The notes beneath the pieces were generated by a model. It saw only the letters and a program-made list of their open reading frames with translations, ran no database searches and was not told the DNA's origin. Shown in pieces: positions 1 through 4,851 of a DNA stretch of 5,379 nucleotides (positions within the stretch are counted from its first letter, which is position 1; every line of letters starts with the position of its first letter). This DNA is from Nitrospirae bacterium UBA4572 (lineage in GTDB: Bacteria > Nitrospirota > Leptospirillia > Leptospirillales > Leptospirillaceae), in NCBI GenBank assembly GCA_002387725.1, contig DGKK01000014.1, forward strand, positions 32,616 to 37,994. Reading direction: 5' to 3'. Both the position numbers and the translations under genes were made by a program.

Positions 1-1
1 C

Positions 2-493
2 GACCCCAAACGGCGCCTCGTCTATGTTCTTGCGATCGGCGCCTCCACCAACCGCATCTATTTCTACTACGTGAGCGGGACCACCCTCACCTATCTCGGC
101 AACTACTCGGGGCTCGAGCTCAACTATCCGTCGGGGGTCGCCCTCTTCCGGGGAGCCAACCCCACGCAGAACTTTTGCACCACGGGCCCCTGCACCTTCA
201 TGGACGTGACCAACACGGGCAACTCCACCATCACCCAGTATGTCCTGACCTACTCGGGAAGCGGGGCCCAGACTTCCGTCTCGGTCAACCAGTTCAACAA
301 CGCCTATTTCGACTGCGACCTGATCGACTCCGCCGCCATCGCGGCCTTCCCCAACTACACAACAACGAACCCTCTTCCCACACCCGAAGTCTTCGTGGGC
401 GAGCAGGGACTTTCAACCGGACCTTGTATGGGGATCTCATCCGGAACATCCTACGGGAACAACGTCACCGCCTACACGGTGGTGGGCGAATAG
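2..493 (+). CDS. C-terminal part of an uncharacterised, probably exported protein (5' end outside window)
   Basis: The reading frame is open from the first bases and ends at TAG 491-493, giving 163 residues of a longer protein. An internal ATG at 71 would start inside the open frame, and I see no reason to prefer it. The visible part is rich in Thr, Ser, Asn, Gly, Tyr and aromatic beta-strand-like segments, with almost no Lys. It has four cysteines: a close pair in FCTTGPC, then FDC and GPC. This composition fits an extracytoplasmic beta-rich protein with disulfides. The first residues (LVYVLAIGAS, then IYFYYVSGTTLTYLG) resemble one blade of a beta-propeller of the lactonase/YVTN kind, which is only an impression. 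There is no membrane helix or sorting motif at the C terminus. The recombinase gene follows 40 bases later on the same strand and could be co-transcribed. Function not recognised. Confidence 0.7.
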   Translation, partial: DPKRRLVYVLAIGASTNRIYFYYVSGTTLTYLGNYSGLELNYPSGVALFRGANPTQNFCTTGPCTFMDVTNTGNSTITQYVLTYSGSGAQTSVSVNQFNNAYFDCDLIDSAAIAAFPNYTTTNPLPTPEVFVGEQGLSTGPCMGISSGTSYGNNVTAYTVVGE

Positions 494-512
494 GAGAGCG
501 TCAGGTCTCTTT

Positions 513-533
513 CCTCCCAAGGAGGCGTCCTCC
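513..533 (+). promoter_or_regulatory. Ribosome binding site of the recombinase gene, between two anti-SD copies
   Basis: AAGGAGG at 519-525 is a near-perfect Shine-Dalgarno sequence, 8 bases before ATG 534, and it fixes the start. The core GGAGG (521-525) is flanked on both sides by its complement CCTCC, at 513-517 and 529-533, each separated by 3 bases (CAA and CGT). Two mutually exclusive 5-bp hairpins could therefore hide the same site. The repeats are directly visible. A role in damping or switching translation is inference, and three-base loops are tight. Confidence 0.6.
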
Positions 534-1508
534 ATGGTCCGACGACCCCCCGACGAGGTCGAGCGGCTTCTGGACAGATTCGAGGAGGAGCTTCTCCTCG
601 CCAAAAAGCGCGCCCCGAACACCGTCACGGCCTACCTCACCGACCTCCGGACATTTTCCCGACACCTGACCCGTGAGGGAGTCTCTCTTCTCGACTTCGA
701 CGGAGAGGCCCTCACCCGCTATCTTGAGAGACGCGGGGACCTTTCCGTACGTTCCCGAGCCCGATTCCTCTCCTCGGTCCGGGCCTGGACGCGCTTTCTC
801 GAACTCTCCGGCGTCCGCAAGGACCCCAGGGAAACGCCTCCCGCTCCCCGCCTCCCCCGCTCCCTCCCCAAGATCCTCTCCCAGGACGAGGTCGAGCGCC
901 TCATCGAGGCTCCGGATCCCCATCGGCCCGAAGGGGTGCGGGACCGGGCGATCCTCTCCTTCTTCTATGCCTCGGGACTCCGGGTTTCGGAGCTTGCGAC
1001 CATCACGGCCGATCGCGTGGATCTGGCCACCGGGGCGCTTCGGGTCATGGGAAAGGGCGCCAAGGAGAGGATCGCCTTCCTCGACGAGCGAACCCGTCAT
1101 CTTCTCTCCGACTACCTCACCACGGTCCGTCCGGCCTTCGCCCGGGAGCACCCGGAGCTCTTTCTGGCACGGGACGGGGCCCCCTTGACCCGCCAGGCGC
1201 TCTGGACCCTCATCAAAAAGCACGGCCGGGCGGCGGGCATCACCTCGCCCCTCTCCCCCCACGTCCTGCGGCATTCCTTCGCCACCCATCTTCTGGAAAA
1301 GGGACTCGACATCCGGTCGATCCAGCTTCTTTTGGGACACGAGGATATCCGGACCACCGAGATCTATACCCACGTCTCGCTCGCCCATCTGGAAAACACC
1401 CTCAAGCTCCATCATCCCCGGGGACAATCACAAGCCTCGGGGCTTGAGAATGAAAAAAGAAGGGAAGGAAAAAGGAAAAATCCCGCCGACCCGGCGGAGG
1501 AGCTTTAG
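534..1508 (+). CDS. Tyrosine recombinase of the XerC/XerD type
   Basis: Site-specific recombinase of 324 residues. Family members cut and rejoin DNA through a phosphotyrosine intermediate, and Xer proteins resolve chromosome or plasmid dimers at dif-like sites. Residues about 8-95 form the SAM-like N-terminal DNA-binding domain, and about 112-290 the catalytic domain. All catalytic residues are present: R150 (in ASGLRVSEL), K174 (in GKGAKER), H243 and R246 (in HVLRH), H269 (in LLLGHED) and nucleophile Y278 (in TTEIYTHV). Xer-type proteins usually end near the HHPR seen at 293-296; this one continues with a charged tail of about 28 residues. That tail's DNA holds a likely terminator for the opposing gene. 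The C-terminal motifs do not separate XerC from XerD, and it could be the only Xer of the genome or an element-borne copy. I see no dif-like site in the window. Confidence 0.93.
   Translation: MVRRPPDEVERLLDRFEEELLLAKKRAPNTVTAYLTDLRTFSRHLTREGVSLLDFDGEALTRYLERRGDLSVRSRARFLSSVRAWTRFLELSGVRKDPRETPPAPRLPRSLPKILSQDEVERLIEAPDPHRPEGVRDRAILSFFYASGLRVSELATITADRVDLATGALRVMGKGAKERIAFLDERTRHLLSDYLTTVRPAFAREHPELFLARDGAPLTRQALWTLIKKHGRAAGITSPLSPHVLRHSFATHLLEKGLDIRSIQLLLGHEDIRTTEIYTHVSLAHLENTLKLHHPRGQSQASGLENEKRREGKRKNPADPAEEL
1471..1497 (-). terminator. Probable intrinsic terminator of the hemW-like gene, inside the 3' end of the recombinase gene
   Basis: Read on the - strand, CCGCCG (1497-1492), loop GGT and CGGCGG (1488-1483) form a perfect 6-bp GC stem. 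It is followed by GA, then TTTTT (1480-1476), CC and TTTTT (1473-1469). This is the classic layout of a factor-independent terminator, about 80 bases past the hemW-like stop codon. On the + strand no T tract follows the stem, so it would act only on leftward transcription. Confidence 0.6.
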
Positions 1509-1576
1509 GAAGAGTGTGACCGGACTGGGTTGCCCTTGGGAAGAATTTCGTAGGGGGTGAGCATGAGGGAGGGCGC

Positions 1577-2764
1577 TCAGGGCGAGGCCAGGGAATCGGA
1601 CGATTCTTTTTTCTCGAGAATCATCAGAACGAGAGAGTCGAGGAGGGAGAATCCCCGGTCGTTCAGAACGAGTCGTTGGGAATTCGTACGATTCTGATCC
1701 AGAACATCCATTCGTACGAATTCGGAATGGAGAAATTCGTACGAATCGTCCCCCACCTTCTCCTTGAGCCAACCCGCTGAAATTCCCTCGGAAAGACGAA
1801 GATTTCCGTAGAGATATTCGATATCGTACGCATTCTCCGAAAGGCTCTCTGTGAGCCCGTACGAATCAAGCCCCCCCTCAATCATTCGTACGTATTCAGA
1901 TACAGACCGTACGTTTTCCCTCCTCTTCCGCCCCCGCCTCTGATGGGCTCCCGCCCCGATCCCCAGATAGTCGCCCCCCTGCCAGACGTGACGATTGTGT
2001 CGACAGACGCTCTCCGGATCCCGGGAGAAATTGGAGACTTCGTAGCGGTTCCATCCCTGGGCGGAGAGGGCGCGGCAGATCTCGACCCAGCGTGCCGCCG
2101 CCTCCTCTTCGAGGCTCTCGGAGGTCTGCCCCTGGCTCTTGCGGAGGGCGAGGACCGTCCGGGACTCGACGACCAGAGGGTAGACCGAGAGGTGGTCGAG
2201 CCCTTCGGAGAGGAGCTCCCGGGCGGTGGCAAGGAGCCGGTCTTCTGATCCCGTCTCTTCTCCCACGATGAAATCCATGGAGATCGCGGCCTCGGGAATC
2301 TCCCGGCGAAGCCGTCTGAGAAGCGCCAGCGGCTCGAGATAGGCGCTCCGTCGCCCCAGACGATCGAGCTCCTCGCGGGAGCCTCCTTCGATCCCCAGGG
2401 AGAGCCGGATCCCGGGAATCCGCCGAAGGATCTCCAGGGTTTCAACGTCGAGATCCTCCGGCCGGCTCTCGACGGTCACCTCCGGCACCTCTCCCTTCGG
2501 GAAAAATGGGGCCAGGATTTTAAGAAGGCGAAGGAGCGCCTCCCGGGGGAGCGAAAGGGGAGACCCGCCCCCGATGTAGAGGGAAACGGGAGATGTGTCC
2601 GCCAGGAGTCCCGCCACCTTTTGCGCCTCAAGGGCCAGGGCCGCGAGGTATCGGGACACCATGGCCGTTGAGACCGAAACGGGAACGGCACAGTAATCGC
2701 AACGATCCGGGCAAAAGGGAACCTGAACATAGACGCCCGCCCCCTGGGGAAGATCCTCCTCCAT
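1577..2764 (-). CDS. hemW: HemW-like radical SAM protein
   Basis: 395 residues from ATG 2764 (stop TGA 1579-1577), close to the family's usual length. HemW proteins are radical SAM enzymes related to coproporphyrinogen III dehydrogenase, are cytoplasmic, and are thought to deliver heme. Near the N terminus, VPFCPDRCDYC supplies the CX3CX2C iron-sulfur ligands. GGGSP and the late block CRHN...WQGGDYLGIGAGAH are strong HemW signatures, and a complete HemW-type C-terminal domain follows. Two places differ from typical members: the residues after the third Cys are AVP rather than the usual DF, and GIEGG replaces the usual GVQSF. The start at 2764 has AGGGAG 9 bases upstream and shares its leader with the divergent gene. 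In-frame ATGs at 2830 and 2863 exist; the latter has a strong TGGAGG and would give 428 residues. The C-terminal third is much AT-richer than the rest and carries the CGTACG cluster. Confidence 0.85.
   Translation of the reverse strand: MEEDLPQGAGVYVQVPFCPDRCDYCAVPVSVSTAMVSRYLAALALEAQKVAGLLADTSPVSLYIGGGSPLSLPREALLRLLKILAPFFPKGEVPEVTVESRPEDLDVETLEILRRIPGIRLSLGIEGGSREELDRLGRRSAYLEPLALLRRLRREIPEAAISMDFIVGEETGSEDRLLATARELLSEGLDHLSVYPLVVESRTVLALRKSQGQTSESLEEEAAARWVEICRALSAQGWNRYEVSNFSRDPESVCRHNRHVWQGGDYLGIGAGAHQRRGRKRRENVRSVSEYVRMIEGGLDSYGLTESLSENAYDIEYLYGNLRLSEGISAGWLKEKVGDDSYEFLHSEFVRMDVLDQNRTNSQRLVLNDRGFSLLDSLVLMILEKKESSDSLASP
1682..1914. repeat. Cluster of seven CGTACG palindromes (consensus ATTCGTACGAAT)
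   Basis: CGTACG occurs at 1685, 1713, 1738, 1825, 1858, 1887 and 1908 (first base). Two copies are perfect 12-bp palindromes ATTCGTACGAAT (1710-1721 and 1735-1746), and those at 1685 and 1887 differ from it by one base. Spacings are 28, 25, 87, 33, 29 and 21 bases. All lie in the 3' part of the hemW-like gene but in different codon phases (SYE, FVR and NRT are three readings of the same word), so this is a DNA-level pattern and not a protein repeat. Three more copies in the window are at 746, 2798 and 3158. Confidence 0.75.
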
Positions 2765-2786
2765 CTCTCTCGACTCCCTGCTTTTC

Positions 2787-2803
2787 TTTCGAACATCCGT
2801 ACG
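2787..2803 (-). promoter_or_regulatory. Shared leader motif of the hemW-like gene
   Basis: On the - strand this reads CGTACGGATGTTCGAAA and matches 15 of 17 bases of the motif at 3158-3174 before the divergent gene. It ends 22 bases before ATG 2764. In both leaders AGGGAG begins 7 bases after the motif, with 9 bases between it and the start codon. It could be an operator, an RNA leader element or the trace of a duplicated leader. If translation instead began at 2863, the motif would lie inside the coding sequence. Confidence 0.6.
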
Positions 2804-2825
2804 GATCAAATAATGAAAATCGTAC

Positions 2826-2841
2826 AGCATCCCCTGTGCCA
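2826..2841 (-). promoter_or_regulatory. Possible sigma-54 (-24/-12) promoter of the hemW-like gene
   Basis: The - strand reads TGGCAC, six bases, TGCT. The GG and GC dinucleotides are separated by exactly 10 bases as sigma-54 promoters require, and the match to TGGCACG-N4-TTGCW misses only two positions. Transcription would start near 2815, giving a leader of about 50 bases before 2764 and excluding a start at 2863. No enhancer-binding protein site or regulator gene is recognised nearby, so a chance match remains possible. Confidence 0.35.
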
Positions 2842-2860
2842 CTCCCTCTACTTTACCTGA

Positions 2861-2878
2861 CATGAGGGAGATCCTCCA
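2861..2878 (-). promoter_or_regulatory. Alternative upstream start and ribosome binding site for the hemW-like gene
   Basis: An in-frame ATG (2863-2861) is preceded on the - strand by TGGAGG (2878-2873) at 9 bases, a stronger Shine-Dalgarno than the one used for 2764. It would add 33 residues with no family counterpart. GGAG-GAT-CTCC here can fold so that the Shine-Dalgarno is hidden, as at the recombinase start. It may be an alternative start, a short leader reading, or chance. Confidence 0.35.
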
Positions 2879-2930
2879 CCCTGCTCTCAAGTCCGAGAAA
2901 AATCTCAACTTATGAAGCGTTTTTTCCTCA

Positions 2931-2950
2931 ATAAAACGATGAGGTTTTAT
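2931..2950. repeat. Perfect 7-bp AT-rich inverted repeat
   Basis: ATAAAAC (2931-2937) and GTTTTAT (2944-2950) are exact complements around the 6-base loop GATGAG. It lies in the AT-rich spacer, upstream of the hemW-like gene. It could be an operator or a weak stem-loop. It is not a good terminator in either direction, because the stem has a single G:C pair. Confidence 0.45.
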
Positions 2951-3001
2951 CTTTCTTTAAAAATATAAATCATTGTTTAAGCGTTAAAAATAAAAAAAAT
3001 G

Positions 3002-3044
3002 TAAAATCAGGATGAAAGTTTAGTTAATGATCTTTAAAATCAGG
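3002..3044 (+). repeat. Direct repeat TAAAATCAGG, 33 bases apart
   Basis: TAAAATCAGG occurs exactly at 3002-3011 and 3035-3044. The 33-base period is close to three helical turns, so a protein could contact both copies on one DNA face. It lies 55 bases and more upstream of the candidate -10 of the coiled-coil/winged-helix gene, where an activator or repressor could bind. In DNA this AT-rich a chance repeat is not excluded. Confidence 0.35.
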
Positions 3045-3062
3045 TAATTTATTGTCATATAT

Positions 3063-3074
3063 TTTCTCGAGAAA
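3063..3074. repeat. 12-bp perfect palindrome TTTCTCGAGAAA
   Basis: A perfect palindrome that ends one base upstream of where the -35 of the candidate promoter at 3095-3103 would fall. The 10-bp core TTCTCGAGAA recurs at 1611-1620 in the last codons of the hemW-like gene. The position fits an operator, but no regulator is known here. Confidence 0.4.
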
Positions 3075-3094
3075 GATGAGATTTTCTCTTCGTA

Positions 3095-3103
3095 TGGTAG
3101 AAT
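3095..3103 (+). promoter_or_regulatory. Candidate extended -10 promoter of the coiled-coil/winged-helix gene
   Basis: TGGTAGAAT combines the extended -10 dinucleotide TG (3095-3096) with TAGAAT (3098-3103), one mismatch from TATAAT. At 17 bases spacing the -35 position reads GATGAG, which is poor, but extended -10 promoters tolerate this. A start near 3110 would give a leader of about 87 bases carrying the shared CGTACGGAT motif. Confidence 0.45.
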
Positions 3104-3157
3104 GGCATCGTGTGAACGAACGGAACGTCTCGAAGAAATCTTCAATACGAAAAATAT

Positions 3158-3174
3158 CGTACGGATTCTCGAAA
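3158..3174 (+). promoter_or_regulatory. Shared leader motif of the coiled-coil/winged-helix gene
   Basis: CGTACGGATTCTCGAAA, the partner of the motif at 2787-2803. It ends 22 bases before GTG 3197, and AGGGAG follows 7 bases later, in the same register as in the hemW-like leader. The two copies are divergent, about 350 bases apart. Confidence 0.6.
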
Positions 3175-3196
3175 CCGGGAAAGGGAGGAAGGGGTT

Positions 3197-3742
3197 GTGG
3201 ACTATCGTGAAAAGACCCGGGAATTCATCGCCGACTCGACCGCCGAGATAAGGCGCCTCGAAAAGGAGATCGACAGGATCCGGGAGATTGTGGTCCGACT
3301 CGAGAGGTACCTCGACGAGGCCGGGCCATCCGGGGCAATCCCTCCTGGGATTCCCCGAACTCCCGTCCCCTCCCCTCCTTTCCGGACTGTCGAGAAATCC
3401 GAGCTTCCATGTCCCTCCCCCGATCCCTCGTCTCACTCTGAGCCTTCCTTGACGAGGTATGAGGACCAGAGACAGGGGAAGGAAGAGGAGATCGAGGAGA
3501 GTCGGGAGGGGCAGATTGCCGGAGGCGTTCTTCGCCCCGTAGGTGAGGTCGCGGAGGAGATATTGAAGGAGCGGCCGGAGGGGATGAGCCTCGACGAGCT
3601 TTATCGGATCATGGTGGCAAGGAGGGACATCCCATCCTCCCGGGACCTGAAGAACGCGATTCGGGTCGCCCTCATCCGGAGGAAGCCCCAGGTTGTCTCT
3701 CCGCGCCGGGGGTGGTTCCGGTGGGGGAGATCGGAGAATTGA
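3197..3742 (+). CDS. Coiled-coil protein with a C-terminal winged-helix-like domain, unknown function
   Basis: 181 residues from GTG 3197, with GGGAGG at 3183-3188 eight bases upstream. Residues 11-40 show a clean heptad pattern (I18, L21, I25, I28, V32, L35, L39), so the N terminus should form a coiled coil and probably a dimer. Residues 44-86 are a Pro/Ser linker. Residues 87-106 are highly charged. Residues about 113-176 read like a small winged helix: EVAEEIL, then SLDELYRIMVARR, then DLKNAIRVALIRR, ending in VVSPRRGWFRW as the wing. The outline resembles HARE-HTH/HB1-type winged helices, an assignment from pattern only. There is no signal peptide or membrane segment. It is likely cytoplasmic, with DNA binding as the leading guess. 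It is divergent from the hemW-like gene, with which it shares a leader motif. Confidence 0.75.
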   Translation: MDYREKTREFIADSTAEIRRLEKEIDRIREIVVRLERYLDEAGPSGAIPPGIPRTPVPSPPFRTVEKSELPCPSPDPSSHSEPSLTRYEDQRQGKEEEIEESREGQIAGGVLRPVGEVAEEILKERPEGMSLDELYRIMVARRDIPSSRDLKNAIRVALIRRKPQVVSPRRGWFRWGRSEN

Positions 3743-3951
3743 GCCCCTTTCCTGTCCATGCGGGGCCCGATCGGATCATCGGGACATTGTTCGGCCTCAA
3801 AAACATCTGAGTGGATGGGAACGAGGGAAGAGGGCAGCTGCCTAAGAATGTTGGGCAATATAAGGAAAGGCCTAAATCCTAAGATCTTCTCTCCCACCGC
3901 CAGTATGGTCGCGTGAGCTCCGGGGCAGGGTCCGGTGACCAGGGGGAGCCC
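3743..3951. other. Convergent spacer with short palindromes
   Basis: 209 bases between two convergent stop codons. Visible elements are the inverted repeat listed separately, the palindrome GGCAGCTGCC (3833-3842), AAGATCTT (3881-3888), and CCTAAG at 3841 and 3878 with CCTAAA at 3871. No coding frame is supported, and no GC stem with a T tract is seen for either gene. Confidence 0.55.
3766..3783. repeat. Inverted repeat downstream of the winged-helix gene
   Basis: CCCGAT (3766-3771) and ATCGGG (3778-3783) form a perfect 6-bp stem with loop CGGATC, 24 bases past the stop codon. It could end the rightward transcript, but the bases after it (ACATTGTTCGG) are only mildly T-rich, so calling it an intrinsic terminator is weak. 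Confidence 0.35.
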
Positions 3952-4851
3952 TCACGGGACCATCCCCGCCAGGATCCTCCGGATCGTTCGGATCTCCGGA
4001 GGATAGGTCCACAGGACGGGAAGAAGCCCCGAAAGGTGGCCGACGGAGACCTCCCCGGCCCCTTCGTAGAAGGCCACGGCCCGGAGAATCTTGAGGACCA
4101 GCTTCCATCGCCGGTCGGAGAGGGAGATCCCTTCCCGGCCCAGACGATAGCGAAGCTCCCAGAGGGCCTCGTAGACCCCGGAGCCGATGGGGACGGCCGT
4201 CGCCACATGACGGTGGAGCCTCCGGAAATCCTCCGGGGAAAAGGCCGCTTTCGGCTCCTTTCTCCCTCCGAAGGGAGAGCTCTCCAGAAGATCCACGAAG
4301 GACTCGAACCTCCGGACCGGTTCGACAAGGCACCGCAGCGCAAAGCGGTCGAAGAAGGCCTCGAGGTTGTCCCCCTGGGAGGGGTGGGCATTGCTGGCGG
4401 CAAAAAGCGACAGAAGGGCCGCCGGAGTCGGGGCGGGATCGTGCCAGACCCTTTCGTTCATGAAGCCCAGAAGGGTCAGAAGGAGCGACCTGGGGGCCCG
4501 GAGGACCTCGTCGAGGAAGACGAGGGAGCCCTCGGCGATCCCTATCGGAGACAGAGGCGAGGAGGAGAGGGCGTCCCGGTCGCTCTCCATGTGGAGGAGC
4601 CGCTCGTAGTAGGAGAGGCCGGAGAAGCGCTCCGCGGCCAGCCGGACGACGAGACTTTTCCCCGTGCCCGGGGGCCCCACCAGGTAGAGGTGCTCGCCCG
4701 AGAGAAGGGCCAGCACCACCGCCCGGACCACCTCCCCCCTCTCCTTGAGGCTCCGGTTCAGATCCTCCTCCAGCCGTCTGAGCTCCTCCACGATCAAGGC
4801 CCCTTCGACCCCTGATCCCTTGGATCGCTCCACCCCCGCGATTTCCCTCAC
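3952..4851 (-). CDS. MoxR/RavA-type AAA+ ATPase
   Basis: 299 residues from GTG 4851. MoxR-family AAA+ ATPases act as chaperone-like remodellers, usually with a VWA-domain partner. Walker A is GPPGTGKS (59-66), Walker B SLVFLDE (109-115), followed by the family's NER (132-134), sensor 1 in AASN (151-154) and DRF (168-170). The lid helices carry SDRRWK (245-250) and RAVAFYEG, close to E. coli RavA as I recall it. The protein ends at the AAA+ module, so RavA's C-terminal LARA region is absent. Between the YERLL segment (82-86) and Walker B, the usual stretch with EE(L/V)FGP is replaced by a segment about 13 residues shorter. The start overlaps the TGA of the upstream VirB10-like gene (GTGA), which suggests translational coupling. 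A GTG at codon 7 is an alternative start. No VWA gene follows within the window. Confidence 0.85.
   Translation of the reverse strand: MREIAGVERSKGSGVEGALIVEELRRLEEDLNRSLKERGEVVRAVVLALLSGEHLYLVGPPGTGKSLVVRLAAERFSGLSYYERLLHMESDRDALSSSPLSPIGIAEGSLVFLDEVLRAPRSLLLTLLGFMNERVWHDPAPTPAALLSLFAASNAHPSQGDNLEAFFDRFALRCLVEPVRRFESFVDLLESSPFGGRKEPKAAFSPEDFRRLHRHVATAVPIGSGVYEALWELRYRLGREGISLSDRRWKLVLKILRAVAFYEGAGEVSVGHLSGLLPVLWTYPPEIRTIRRILAGMVP

Larger units (their letters stand above)
2765..3196. other. AT-rich divergent intergenic region
   Basis: 432 bases between the two divergent starts. Its middle (2910-3060) is extremely AT-rich with several A tracts, as in bent promoter DNA or nucleoid-protein binding regions. 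It holds the control elements listed separately: a sigma-54-like site, an AT stem-loop, a 10-bp direct repeat, an XhoI-type palindrome, an extended -10 and the two shared leader motifs. I see no convincing coding sequence or structured RNA gene. An open frame on the - strand continues up to 2908 but begins with TTG and lacks family support. Confidence 0.7.

Noticed and set aside
1431..1446. Stem CAAGCC-TCGG-GGCTTG as a terminator for the recombinase
   Set aside because: It lies about 60 bases before the stop codon and is followed by purines, not T residues.
1682..1914. CRISPR array or iteron origin reading of the CGTACG cluster
   Set aside because: Repeats are only 6-12 bases, spacing is uneven, and the stretch is protein-coding, with no replication initiator or cas gene in the window.
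2863..2908. Extension of the hemW-like frame to a TTG at 2908
   Set aside because: It has no family support, a rare start codon, and reaches into the AT-rich regulatory region. The starts at 2764 or 2863 have better ribosome binding sites.
2930..3060. Possible dif recombination site for the Xer protein in the AT-rich spacer
   Set aside because: No pair of 11-base arms around a 6-base centre resembling known dif sites could be found.
3601..3897. 98-codon open frame on the - strand opposite the winged-helix gene
   Set aside because: It lies mainly antisense to a well-supported gene, has a low-complexity shadow-like composition and no recognisable domain.
3872..4403. Long - strand frames overlapping the MoxR gene that could suggest a frameshift
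   Set aside because: The main frame carries all AAA+ motifs continuously through SDRRWK to the stop. The other frames are Arg/Ser/Pro-rich shadows of GC-rich DNA.
3913..4815. 300-codon + strand open frame opposite the MoxR gene
   Set aside because: Its Gly/Glu/Arg/Pro-rich composition is typical of the reverse of a GC-rich gene, and it has no recognisable motif.
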